Under the pieces are notes generated by a model. That model did not search any database, was not told where the DNA came from, and saw nothing but the letters and a program-made list of their open reading frames with translations. A program made the position numbers and the translations under genes. Below are positions 47,020-59,250 of a DNA stretch of 64,000 nt, piece by piece. This DNA is from Larix kaempferi (taxonomy: Eukaryota; Streptophyta; Pinopsida; Pinales; Pinaceae), in contig BSBM01000232.1 of NCBI GenBank assembly GCA_027924585.1, forward strand, positions 30,204,001 through 30,268,000, given 5' to 3'. Positions within the stretch are counted from its first letter, which is position 1, and each line of letters starts with the position of its first letter.

Positions 47020-47540
47020 TTAAAGGTAAAAAGAAGGTGGATTTGACACATGATGAAATAAAAAGTAAAATGGAAAAGATGGATCAAAACATGGAATAGA
47101 AGATCGAAAACATTGATAAAAAGGATGGAAAATATGGAACATGTTATGGCCAATAAAGATGATCTCAAATATATTAAGAGGATGTTTTGAAAGAGCTAAG
47201 TCTCTTCCCTAACCCTAACTCACTTCTTTAAGAAGAGGATAAGGAGAACAAGAGGGTTGATTCCTAGTTACATATTGATAACATTGAAAAAAAATTGGGG
47301 AACCAGAGGTTTGAGTCCTTAACACTTAATGAGTCATCACTCCAAGATCCAAATCACTGTTGGTTCAAATCAAGAACAAGGAACTAATTCATTCCAAAGA
47401 TTTATATAATAAATTTCGATGGCAATGGCCTAATAACATGGATAGTTCAAATGGATAAATTCTTTGATCTACACCAAGTGTTGCATTTACAAAAGGTAAG
47501 CATTGAACCCAAAATCAAAATGGTTTTCTAGATTTTAAGT
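47020..47540 (+). pseudogene. Ty3 gag N-terminal remnant
   Basis: On the plus strand a Lys/Glu/Met-rich, probably coiled-coil stretch (MEKMDQNMEXKIENIDKRMENME-like, around 47070-47150) precedes IPKIYIINFDGNGLITWIVQMDKFFDLHQVLHLQKV (47390-47500). The latter is the opening of the plant Ty3 gag domain. It breaks off at ~47540. It is downstream of the plus-strand LTR and PBS at 45743-46035 and fits as that element's gag. Confidence 0.65.
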
Positions 47541-47582
47541 CATGAGAAAATCCTTATAGATGAGAATATTCAAGAAAGGGGC

Positions 47583-48560
47583 ATATAGGGGCCTTATAGA
47601 TGTCCCTTGTGTAAACAAATTGAATAAATTGTTGTCCATCTATTTTTGAAATGTGATTTTTCAAAATTAGTCTAGAACACTGCTTTTTTGTAGTTAAATA
47701 TTCAAGTGAATATGTCTTGAAACTAGAAAGAGGCCTTTCTCTCATGGCATAATAAATTTCTAGAAACCTTACTAAACAAACCTCTACTAAGAGGAATATT
47801 ATAGAAACTCCCCATTTCCTATGCCATAATATTTTTCTAGTGAGGAACAACATTATATTTAAGAATGAAGAGGTATCAACCAAAAAAGTGGCACTTCAAG
47901 CTAGGGGCTTGTTATTATATTTGGTTTCTATTTAAGGAGTTAGATGAGAAAACATGGAAAATGTAGAAGTTGCTGAAATAATATGGCTTAAGGATTTAAT
48001 TAAATCCTATAAAACCCATCTCATAATCCATGGTGGAAGACCAAAGTAATTTATTAATTGGCATCTAATATTATCTGAAGAAGACATGAACTGATGGGTT
48101 CATAGTAGAAAACATCCTATCATTTTTTTATTATTGTGACTCAAAGGTAAATCCAAGGGTGGCAGGTTAAGGGGGATAATATTTGACCCTAGAAGTAATC
48201 AAGCAATTTCATTCTCAGGAGAAAATTTGTGAAACCTCAAACAACCAAGCCAAATCCCTATCCCTATGGAAATGAATATTGCTAATGAAGAGTCTGGACA
48301 ATAAAAATATGATATTGGTTGGAAACTTGATGATTATTACGCACCACATCATGGTGTTAAAAAATCTACCTAATTAACATCATTTTAATAAGTTTTTATG
48401 TCACATTCAAAATCTAATTGAAGGACTTAAAAAAATAAGTTTTATCATATTTTGATAGGGTTAAACTCCTTGGTCAATGCCATGGACAACAAGTCTTGCA
48501 ATCTACCTCTTGGGATAGTTTGGAAAAATTGAAGGCATGGGGAATATTGTAACCTCCCTT
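47583..48560 (+). pseudogene. LINE C-terminal zinc-ribbon and RNase H remnant
   Basis: The plus strand reads YRCPLCKQIE...VVHLFLKCDFSKLV (47590-47690), the zf-RVT domain that ends plant L1-type LINE polymerases, then FLSWHNKFLETL. Further on, GGRLRGIIFDPRSNQAISFSGE (about 48155-48220) and VNAMDNKSCNLPLGIVW (about 48475-48530) match the start and end of the RNase H domain carried by many plant LINEs. It is broken by numerous stops; the polymerase core is absent. Confidence 0.6.
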
Positions 48561-50589
48561 AAGTTTATGATCCACATTCAAAATTTAATGACCTAAATTA
48601 TCAACCCAATAAAAGTGGCTAAGTCATGTAAACATGAAAATGCGCTCAAATAAAATATCACATGCATTCATCTTTATTAAAGTCAACAAGATGGGATGAC
48701 ACAAAATGCAGGAGGTTATTTTCTTCATGTTGGATGGGTATTTAGAAGTCTCGGTTCTATTTTGGATGATATTATTAAGGTTTTTAATTATCCTCCTTTT
48801 GTTAGGTTGTGATGTTATTACTCTAGTTCAAAGGATATGTTGTCATTCCTTTAGTTTTGGCAGAAACCTTGGTTGTGTTTGTTCATCCTTTTAGATACAT
48901 TTCTTGGAATCCTAAATTCAGAGGTTAATTGGTCGGTTGTGGGGAAATAAATTTTTTGAACCAGTATTGGAGGCATATTGTGTTGATTTCAGGTATACAT
49001 TTGACCTCTATCCTTCTTGGTTTTAGAATTCCTCTCTAGCCTAAAATATGTAGTCTTTTCAAGTTGATTTATAACAATATTCTAGGAGGGTATGGGAAAA
49101 CTAGGGATTATCTTAGACATTCCTACAGTGTAATATGAGAACTTCATATCAATTCTTGGATGGGAATATCCTATTAGTTGGTTAAACACACTCCTAGATT
49201 GGGATAATTAAGGGGCCTTTATCATACTTTTGTCGTGCATCTTTGCATTTCTAATTATAAGTAAATTTAGGGCCGACAATACTATTCTTTAAAAATATTG
49301 TGGGACTTGGTGAAATGGAAAATCATGATCGCGCAAACCACTATGACTTCTAAAAACAATCCACTCTTTGAGACTCAATTTGTAGATGTAAACATCACTG
49401 CGACAATAGTCAAGAAAATGTGGCACTTGAAATAGGAAGATGAAAAACTTGGAGAAAAGATTGGGAATAGAAATATGAAAGGGATTTAAAAGAAATGACA
49501 AGACAATTTATAAGAATGAAATATCATCTAGAAAAACAAACAATAAAAATATTTATCCTGTATGTAGGGGAATACAGTAATAGGGATAAATTGGAGGAGG
49601 AATAAGATATGATTCAGGAACTACAAGAGAAAATATTGCATCTAGAGCTAAAGAAAAATCTACATTTGAGGAGTTGAGGAACTCTACATCCCTAATTGCC
49701 TTAATTGGTTCCTTTGGTAAATAACAAGCAGTCTACCATTGAAGAAGTTTCTATTGAACAACACATTGAGCATACTAGGAACAAAAACCTCTCTTCCATC
49801 ATCAATTGTAGGAAGAAAAAAAAATACACGTATTAGGCATGGTAACAAAAATGTTTTACTTCTCTAATGTTTTTAAGAATATTTTTTTCCTTGATAAATA
49901 TGGAAATATTTACAAAATCCAAATTGTTAATAGTAATACTAAACTCTTGAAGATAAGGCAAATAGGAAACAATTTTCAGCATATCCTAAATATTTTGGTG
50001 GATTTTTGGACTGTATTTCCCATGTCTATTTATATTAAAAGGTTGGATGGTATGGCCACAACCCTCCATTTATTTTAATACAAAAAAATAATTCTTTTAA
50101 TACTAAAAAGAATTCCCTATATGACCATTAAAAAATTTGGATGCATAATTTTGCTATGTGTATTGGAATAGCTACAAAGCGCATCCATCATTTATAGAAA
50201 ATACACACCTTGACGCCCCATTCTAACCACCCCCAAGATATGAAGGTGGGAATTTTGTTTGTATAATTATACTCATGAAACATATCCTTTCTAACCGTGG
50301 TTAGAGTTTTTGTTCACCCTGTGATTGGGTAGCCAAACTAATTTTTTCCATCCAACTCAAGGAGAGGCGAGTTTTATTATTATATCCGAGAGTGAACAGT
50401 GTGTTGTAAGGGGTCGACCATATAATCTCGCCAATGATGCATTCCAAGAGAATCACAACATAGATAACTTGCACATGGTAGCAATTATTTGATGCCATAA
50501 AATCCTTAAATCCATGCCCCTTAGTAGTTGGTAAAAATTTGAATATCCAAAATGGGGTTGCAGACATGGAATGATATAATCAACATAGG
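48561..50589. other. AT-rich stretch without recognised genes
   Basis: Two kilobases with only short open frames. None carries a motif I recognise. Confidence 0.5.
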
Positions 50590-51061
50590 GTTGTTTTAGC
50601 ATTGAATGTTGGCAATGGGTTTTTTCTTATGGATAAAGTGAGGAATTTTTATTATGTTGTGTTTGTTTTTAATTTTAATATTAATTTGGAATCATTATCA
50701 AAGTTCTCAATTTGGAGAATAATGTTCAATGTCCCTTTTGAAAACTAGGGTTATATGTTTCTTTCGATTGTGGGTAATGCCTTGAGTAATTTTACAACCT
50801 TAGCTCTAGAGATTATGGATTTGGTTTCCAATAACATTGTTTGATTTATATTTACATTGATTTGAGTGGGAATTGATGCTGGAAATAATTATTATACTAT
50901 GCTGATATTAGTATAGAGGTGTTCTTAGAAAGACATATTGTTATTGATTTATTTTTTATCATTATGTGAATATTTCTCACTAACATAATTTGTATGAAAT
51001 TTTCACTCATGATATTATTGTTATTGTTCATTTGGTTATGATGATAAGTAAGCAATTTGCT

Positions 51062-51107
<46 letters not shown>

Positions 51108-51203
51108 TATTTATCAACTAAGGACATATGATGATTTTTTGACAACATTAAGGTTTTCACATGTTATAGAGTGGAACAATAATGGACTTAGTGAAAGAAA
51201 TGG
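50590..51203. repeat. 0.6-kb duplication, left copy
   Basis: Aligns with about 57985-58620 (GCATTGAATGTT..., TCGATTGTGGGTAATGCC, TTGATTTATATTTACATTGATTT, ACATGTTATA(G/A)AGTGGAA). It contains the AT microsatellite at 51064-51104; the other copy has a short AT run in the same place. C2 is inserted at its right edge. Confidence 0.82.
51064..51104. repeat. (AT)n microsatellite
   Basis: About 20 uninterrupted AT dinucleotides. Confidence 0.95.
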
Positions 51204-51979
51204 TGTTAGTTTTTCATCATTTAATTCAATATGATCTAGGATCTTAACTGAGAGAACAACATGTATAGCATATCAAACACAAGAGACAAGAGACACAAAG
51301 CATTTCACCGGGGAAAACCAAGAAGGTGAAAAACCCTGCAACTTCCTCAGAGATAGAATGAGCACCAATACAAAGATCACAAAGATCAAACCCCACAACA
51401 AGAGATAGTCTCCTAGTAGATGCTCCTCATCCACTTGTGCGCACTCCTCCTCTATCTCACTAATGCGAAGTGAGTGAGTGAGTGAAAATAAATAGAATGA
51501 GAGACACACACTCTCTATTTATACAATGACTTGACTTGCCTTTTACTCTAACTGGGATGACCTCCGTTAGGAGAGTCTAATAACCCATTACCACTTGTCA
51601 CTGGGCCGACCCCACTAGGGTGGTCTAATAACCCTTTAACCTACATGACTCATACGGGGCCGACCCCACCAAGGTGGTCTAATAACCCATCAAATATAAG
51701 TTACGACACTTACAATAAAACTTGTGACACTACTCCGGGGTCTAATGCCCTGTCATACATGGGAGGATGGACCTCAATGACTTTACATGACTAAAGTAGA
51801 ATAATGACCTCTCTAACCCAGAGGAACAAACATCTTCATCGGAGGTACAACAATAGAATACAAATGACGACACTTCTGATCGGAGGAATAAGACATCTCT
51901 GTTGGGGATACAATAAAGTACAAATGTAATACATACAATACACAAGTGAATATCTTCCAAAGTTACAAATACATCAACA
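51204..51979 (-). repeat. C2 3' LTR
   Basis: TGTTAG...CATCAACA on the plus strand; the purine run to its right on the minus strand (AGAGGGAGTG) matches C1's PPT. Confidence 0.9.
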
Positions 51980-52189
51980 CTCCCTCTTAGCTAGGAAGGT
52001 ATTCTCTTGACACAGGTCATCAATACATATAGGCACAAGTCTTCAATTCTGGAGCTGGATCATCGTCACTGCTGCTGTACTTGTCATCTCGATCACTCGT
52101 GCTATCTCTAAATTCTTCTTGTCATAGGAATTTCTGTAGAACCAACCCTTTTTCATGCTAGTTGTAGGCCTAGCCTCCTATAGGTCTTC

Positions 52190-52890
52190 ATCATATTTGG
52201 CCATCCTATGGAATCCTCAGGGCTGATCACGTGCATCAACAAAACCTCGAAAGAGCATCCCAAGACTTTTACGAGCTTACTGCTCAACCTATCAGATCTC
52301 CCAGGATCTTTTACATGTGACCTTCACAAAACCTTATAAGAGTATCTTGCAAACTGCAAGATCTCTAAAGAGCATCCCAGGATCTTTTCCGTGCCTACCA
52401 CAACCTGTCCGGATCTCCAGGATCTTTTACATGTGAACTTGCAAAACCTTAAAAGATTATCTTGCATCCTACAAAATCTCTAAAGAGCATCCCAAGATCT
52501 TTTCCATGCCTAGCACAACATGTCTGGATCTCCAGGATATTTTCTATGAGACCCTTGCAAAAACTTAAAAGAGTATCTTACATCCTGCAAAATATCTAAA
52601 GAGCATCCTCGGATATTTTGTGTTCCTAGCACAACCTATCCGGATCTCTAGGATCTTTTCTATGCAACTGCACAACCTGTCCATGGCCATGGAGTATTAA
52701 CCTGATACTCATGATCATACTGATCATCATCATACAATACATCATCCTGATGCACATCATCATCACATGATCACCCTGATCATATACATAGCATCATCCT
52801 GATGCACATCATATGGAGCATCGTCCTAATGCTCATCATCCTCACATGATCATCCTGATCATATACATAGCATCATCCTGATGCTCATCA
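52190..52890. repeat. C2 3' untranslated tandem repeats
   Basis: Same two repeat types as C1 at 7190-8044: irregular ~100-bp units with AAAGAGCATCCCA/AGCACAACCTGTCCGGATCTC, then a CATCATCCTGATGCACATC array. Unit number and order differ. Confidence 0.75.
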
Positions 52891-52967
52891 CACAACACTT
52901 ACATCCACATCCATGGGAAGGATCCTCCTACCACCATGCTTGGAATGGCTCCTGCAAATGTGTCCCA

Positions 52968-54306
52968 TCACTTCCTCCTCGAAGTATCTTCTATCTGAAG
53001 AACACCAAGCCTCTCTCTGAAGTACTCTAACTTCACCCTGTCTAGTGGTTTAGTCAACACATCTGCAATCTGCTCGTCTGTCGCAACATACAGCAGCTTC
53101 ACTGCTCCTCTCTGCACCATATCCCTGATAGAGTGATATTTGATCTCGATATGCTTCAACTTGTCATGGAACACTGGGTTCTCTGAAAATTTCACACAAC
53201 TCTGGTTGTCACAATAGATACAAGTAGCATCCAAATGGAGATCAAAATAAATAATACAGTAGCTTCCTTAGCCATACTTCCTCACAACTAGCCGAACAAG
53301 CTGCGACATACTCTGCTTTGGATGTACTCAGTGCTATGTAGGACTGCTTCCTGCTAAACCAAGAGATCACCCCTGATCCCATACTGAAGCAACACCCCGA
53401 AGTGCTCTTCCTATCTGTAGCACTGCATGCCCAATTTGAATCAACATAACCCTCTAGGTTAAACTTTTGATTCACATCATACTTGATCCCATAATCAACT
53501 GTACCCTTCAGGTACCTCAGAATATGCTTTATAGAAATCAGGTGAACATGTCTAGGATCCGTCAGGAACTGGCTCAATGTTTTCACCGCAAAGAAAATAT
53601 CTGGTCTCATGTTCGTCAGGTACATCAAGGACCCAATCATCTGACAATACATTGTGGCATCAACCAAATCTGATGAATCATCACTCAATAGCTTCAGGTT
53701 CGATGCGATAGGTGTGACCACGGACTTGCAGTCCATCATCCCGAACTGCTTCAGGATCTCTACTGCATACTTCCCTTGTCCATGGAAGATTCCATCTGTA
53801 CTCTGCCACACCTCCATACCTAGAAAGTAATGCATCATACCCAAGCCCTTCATCTCGAACTCGGCAGCAAGCTTCCTCTTTGTGTCGGAAACCAACCTAT
53901 CCCCACCTGTCACAAATAGGTCATCCACATATAGTAGGAGTATCACTGGATTTCCTTCCTCAACCTTGTAGTAAAGGTTGGAATCTGCTTTACTCTTAGT
54001 AAAGTCCAAATAGGATAGGAAGATGTCTATCCTTCCATACCATGTCCTGGGTGCCTGTTTCAAACCGTACAAGGCCTTATTTCATTTGCACACATGTGAA
54101 TCCCTATCATGTGTCTCAAATCCGAGTGGCTGATCCACATACACTTCCTCTTTGACTACACCATTCAAGAAAGTTGTCTTGACATCCATTTGGTGTATCT
54201 TCCACTTCATTACTACAGCCAGAGCAAGTACTGTTCTAATGTAAGTGTATCTGGCTTGTATTTCTCTATGCTGCCATCTGCAGCATGCTTGATCTTGTAG
54301 ATCCAC
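52968..54306 (-). pseudogene. C2 reverse transcriptase/RNase H half
   Basis: 54306-54082 has RTVLALAVVMKWKIHQMDVKTTFLNG; 54072-53242 has YGLKQAPR, YVDDLFVTGG, FLGMEVWQS, YCQMIGSLMYL, the RNase H block FNLEGYVDSNWA and STSKAEYVA. 53234-52968 completes RNase H (CIYCDNQSCVKF, EQIADVLTKPL). The catalytic YVDD and RNase H residues are visible. It is better preserved than C1 in RNase H, with breaks at ~54080 and ~53240. Confidence 0.9.
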
Positions 54307-54474
54307 TTGGAAGTCACAACAGACTTCCCTTCTGGTCTCGGGATCACATCCCAGACATCATTCTTCATGATCGACTGGTACTCCTCGATCATGGAATCCT
54401 TCCATTACTGCATCCCTAATCCTCGGAACTTCATATTCTTCAATATCTTCAATAGGTGTTTTTCTTGAACTTCG
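54307..54474 (-). pseudogene. C2 integrase-RT linker remnant
   Basis: Matches C1 around 9540-9630 and then, after a ~265-bp deletion, C1 9895-9955 (the RKTPIED linker). Similarity to C1 stops near 54474. Confidence 0.7.
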
Positions 54475-56045
54475 TCGCTGGAACAAATGTTGTGTCTTCG
54501 TTGCTTGTTCTTCGAAACAAGTCTCTCTTGTAGGTGATGGTACATGGTCTTTTCTACAAGACAAGTTCAATTGCATGATTAGAACCATCTCATAGATTTC
54601 AGAACAAATTCTTACACATAAAGACATATGTCATACAATAATGCAATTATCTTAGCCAATGCTTCAATACAACATTTATCCATATCCCGTAACTTTCTAG
54701 ATGCCTTCCATCTCTACCAGAACATTGTTAAGAGTGTGCACAACTCCCAACATGTCAGCAAAGAGGTTTCATTCTAGATAAGTAGCAATGGAATGTTGCA
54801 CAGCACCATAGGCTACTTACCCATTACTTTCATATTAGTAGTATCTTGTTCATTAATGAAACTTTTCTAAAATGCATAATATACATCCTAAATCTAGGAA
54901 CATAAATATGTACATGACTGAACAACATCATTTAAGTAATCATATATACAAGAAATGACAATTCAAATACTTATCTTTGTTTGCTTGTTGGGTGGAATCC
55001 CTCTCAATCTTTGTTTCCTTACAAGAATTTCTGAAGTGTGCTCCCTCTTTATCTTTGCTTCCTTGCAGGAACTACTGGAGTGTGCTCCCTCTTGATCTTT
55101 GCTTCCTTGATTATCTGTCTTTGAACTTATATCCATCCTGGACCACTATGCATGCTTAAGTGTGCACTAGTATCATCATTGTGTATTCCTCAAGATCTCA
55201 TACATAATCATACATGCATTAGTATAATCTCAATACTATCAAAACATTATGATTCTAAATATGTATGGTCATGATTATTTCATACATAGGTAATTTATCA
55301 CAAGCGTTAGTATTTAAAGGTTTCAGGGAGTACTTTTTTTACTCATGCATGTTCTTATTTGACCCTAGGACTCTTTTGGTTTGTTATATCATTAATCAAA
55401 CTAAGAAGCATAATATGCATAAACCCACGATTATTCAAACCTATAACTTCATGAATAATCATTATCAATCATACAAAAAAATACTTATATAAGATCTTAA
55501 CACAAGGTAGGATTCTAACTTGATACAGAAAAGACATACCTGGAATATCATGTTTGCTAGTTATGTCTAACATACCTAAACAATGTCTTCTTTTTTCTCT
55601 TCAATGATTTAGAGACCTTGTGCTAGTAACCTACATATCTCATAAGTTAAGCATTGTAGAACCAAATTATACATACCTCGTAAGTAGAGCTTCTATGTGT
55701 TTAATGGCTATGGATGAGTCTTTGTCTTCATGTCACCATGGTCATATGTTCTTGATATAGAACTTGATTTGTCTTTCTTGATGTACCTTTCATGTTAGTG
55801 GACAACATCATCCTCATACAACACCACAATGCATTAGTACAATCATAAGTGTCATAAACCTAATCAATAAATGTCTTCTATCATTCACATGCATTCATAC
55901 GTTTACTAAGGTGATAAGACAAGTCTAAAATTAATCAAGATTGTACTAACCTCAATAATATGAAGACAAACATATCATAAACTTAATCATGAACAGATTT
56001 CAAAACATACCTGTATCTCCTCAAGTCATACCTGTCAGGATTGCT
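54475..56045. other. Sequence unrelated to C1 inside C2
   Basis: About 1.57 kb replaces the segment that in C1 runs from the linker back to gag. AT-rich, no recognised frame. It includes a short local repeat (GTGTGCTCCCTCTT(T/G)ATCTTTGCTTCC) around 54990-55110. No LTR, PBS or terminal inverted repeat is visible. Confidence 0.65.
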
Positions 56046-57189
56046 GGTAGTCTTCTTATGTAAGGCCTTAGCCTCATCTCCCTCTGGAACTGAAACTTCT
56101 TCAATTATGTAGGTGTCCAATTCATTCTCTTCTAGGATTAACCCAATCCACTTTGATTTGTTGAAGCTGGATCTGGAGCTGGCTAGGGTTTGACAGAGAA
56201 ACCCTAAAAATCCAAACTTGGAATTTCAAACTTCTGATTGGATGAAAAGATGTGCCTTGCTGAGTTGATCAAGTTGGTATACTTCAATTTTGAAATATCC
56301 AAAATTTGACCCCTCAAAATTGACTTTGAAAGTTTCGGATCTGCAGCTTCTGTGAAATTCTGGTTTTCTGGTCAAAATCCCAAACTAAGGTTTAATAGAG
56401 CCCGGGGTTCTACCCAACCAAAAGCTTAGATCTTGGTCTCTAAATTCCAATTTTTATGAGGAGCATCCAGCCGTGGTCTCATATTCCAAAAATTCCAACT
56501 TTTGCAGAAACCCAAATTTCCCACAGCAGTGACGATCCAAAAATGAAAGTGCTCATAATCCAATTATGTTTGGACAGAAATATATTCCATATTGTTTTTG
56601 ATGTATCTCTGAAATTTCAGATCCTTGGGGTCTGAAACTTCGTCCTGTGGTAGAATGACATGTCATCTTTCCAACCCCACAGATCTAATCTTTAATGGAT
56701 TCTCTGAGAGAGAGATATGCCAAGTGTCGCAACGTGACCTGTTTATGGGATGAAACAATATAGAAAACTTGTATGGAGTGCCATGTGTCACTGTTTTAAC
56801 TTCGGCCTCTGAAACCAATACTTGTGAAACTAGAGTCCTTTCCCTAATTGTCACTTTTTACGGAATTCCATTTGGATCTTCTTATTTCGAAATATGACCT
56901 TTTTTCCTAGGTCACCTATTTAGGACTACATTCTGGAAGATGTAGAAACCCTGACTTGTACGGATCATACCTCACAAAATATAACGAATCTAAGGCTTTC
57001 CTTCAGGCAAAAGGTACATGGACATTTCATCTTCCACCTGTAAAAGTTTCAGATCCTTAACCTTTGTAGAAACTGCGTTATAGCAAAAATTCCACGATGA
57101 CTGGTTTTTACTATACCAAGCCCTAACTTCCAATTTGTTGCAAGTGCAACAAGTGTCGTAAATGCCATACAATGCCTTCCTTCATGCTA
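56046..57189 (-). other. C2 gag start remnant and 5' leader
   Basis: 56046-56150 matches the C1 gag region at 11960-12060. The rest matches the C1 leader at first (to ~56540) and then carries ~600 bp absent from C1. No open gag remains. Confidence 0.7.
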
Positions 57190-57201
57190 GCTCTGATACC
57201 A
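57190..57201 (-). promoter_or_regulatory. C2 primer-binding site
   Basis: The minus strand reads TGGTATCAGAGC adjoining the LTR at 57202. Confidence 0.9.
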
Positions 57202-57976
57202 TGTTATTTTTTCATCATTTAATTCAATATGATCTAGGATCTTAACCGAGAGAACAACATGTACAACATATCAAACACAAGAGACAAGAGACACAAAGCA
57301 TTTCACTGGGGAAAACCAAGAAGGTGAAAAACCCCGCAACGTTTTTAGAGATAGAATGAGCACCAATAAAAATATCACAAAGATCAAACCCCACAACAAG
57401 AGATAGTCTTCTAGCAGTTGATCCTCCTCCACTTATGTGCACTCCTCCTCTCTCTCACTAATTTGAAGTGAGTGAGTGAGTGAAAATAAATAGAATGAGA
57501 GACACACACTCTTTATTTATACAATGACTTGACTTGCCTTTTACTCTAACTGGGCCGACCTCCCTTAGGAGAGTCTAATAACCCATTACCACTTGTCACT
57601 GGGCCGAATCCACTAGGGTGGTCTAATAACCCTTTAACCCACATGACTCATACAAGGCCGACCCCACCAAGGTGGTCTAATAACCCATCAAATATATGTT
57701 ACGACACTTACAATATAACTTGCGACACTACTCCGGGGTCTAATGCCCTGTCATACATGGGAGGATGGACCTAAATGACTTTACATTACTCAAGTACAAT
57801 AATGACTTCTCCGACCTAGAGGAACAAACATCTCCATTAGAGGTACAACAATAGAATACAAATGACGACACTTCCGATCGGAGGAATAAGACATCTCCGT
57901 CGGGGATACAATAAAGTACAAATGTAATACATACAATATACAAGTGAATATCTCCCGAAGTTACAAATGGAACACT
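57202..57976 (-). repeat. C2 5' LTR
   Basis: Matches 51204-51979 except at the outer end, where ACATCAACA is replaced by GGAACACT. A TATAAATAA box lies at about 57513-57521 on the minus strand. Confidence 0.88.
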
Positions 57977-57984
57977 AATGGATC

Positions 57985-58620
57985 ACTAATGTTATAGAGT
58001 GGAACACTAACATTGAATGTTCTCAATGGGTTTTTATGTATGGATAAATTGAGGAATGTTTATGATGTTGTGCTCATTTTCATTGGAATCATTATCAAAG
58101 CTCTCAATTTGGACAATAATGTCCAATCTCCATTTTTAAAATTAAGGTTAAAGTCTTTTTCGATTGTGGGTAATGCCTTGAGTAAGTTTATAAGCTTAGC
58201 CCTAGATATTATGGATTTGGTTTTCAATAACATTATTTGATTTATATTTACATTGATTTCAACAAAGGTCTTACTCATAAAATTTCTTCTGAGTGGGAAT
58301 TGATGTTGGACATAATTATTGAACTATGATTATATTAGTATAGAGGTGTTCTTAGAAAGAAATATTGTTATTGATCTATTTCTTATCATTATGTGAATAT
58401 TTTTTCACTAACACATTTTTTATGAACTTTTCACTCATTATATTATTGTTATTGTTCATTTGATTATGATGATAAATAAATAATTTACTATATATATATA
58501 TGTATTACTTTTAATTGTGGATTATTTATAAACCAAGGACATATGATGACTTCTTGACAATGTTAATCCTTTCACATGTTATAAAGTGGAATACTGATGG
58601 ACTTAGTGAAATAAATTGAT
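57985..58620. repeat. 0.6-kb duplication, right copy
   Basis: Second copy of 50590-51203. With C2 removed, the two copies would be almost adjacent. Confidence 0.82.
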
Positions 58621-58718
58621 AATAGTGATATAAAATCTAATGACAAATCAGGATTGAGTAGAGTCAAATAAATATTCAAATTATTGTAACTTTTATAAAT
58701 GAGTTTCACTTATTGGAT

Positions 58719-59250
58719 TTTATAATCACGCCTTTTGATTTGTCATTGTTAACGGTCTTGTCCATATTGAAGCAAAAATATTTGAGAATTCTTAATTGCT
58801 TCTCAAGATCATAGGGTCACTTTTCCATAAGAATGATATCATCGGCATGGAGAAGAAGCATGATGACTATACATGCTAAGGTCATGCTAGCACAACTTGC
58901 TTCTTCTAAACAACCTTCTAGCTTATGAATGTAAATGCCAAAAAGGGTATGGCAATGACCTTATAGTCACATCCCTAAGCTCGAAAGGAACTTTTAAATA
59001 TTCTAATATATTCCATAGGTTCTTTCTAGGCACCGTATCAAAATATTTTCTAATGTCCATGAAACAACAAAAAGATTGGATTTATTATTACAACACTCCT
59101 CTTTTAGCCAAGCTATATGGTATTATTTTGGAAAAAAAGATTAGCACATGGCTAGAAAGCGAAGGAAAACGAACTAAAGGCCAAATATATTTTAGAAGAC
59201 ATCACTCAACCATTACAAATTACATAAATAGATATACAATCTTTAATGGT
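58719..59250. pseudogene. LINE fragment with 5' inversion
   Basis: 58719-59062 reads on the minus strand as LINE RT (DIRKYFDTVPRKNLW...VPFELR near 59060-58980, then the region matching the LINE at 1554-1800). 59072-59250 reads on the plus strand as an earlier RT piece (LAKLYGIILEKKISTWLESEGKR...QIYFRRHHSTITN). The two opposed pieces meet at about 59065. The stretch between STIT and the DTVPR block is missing. Confidence 0.75.

Larger units (their letters stand above)
51204..57976 (-). mobile_element. Element C2: deleted copia relative of C1
   Basis: LTRs (51204-51979, 57202-~57975) share long stretches with C1's LTRs but are ~200 bp longer. A PBS sits beside the right LTR and a PPT beside the left, both minus. 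AATGG lies at 51199-51203; AATGG also occurs at 57977-57981, but the right LTR end is altered, so the exact duplication is uncertain. Only the RT/RNase H half and the 5' leader with a scrap of gag remain. Integrase, protease and most of gag are replaced by ~1.57 kb unrelated to C1. Confidence 0.88.
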
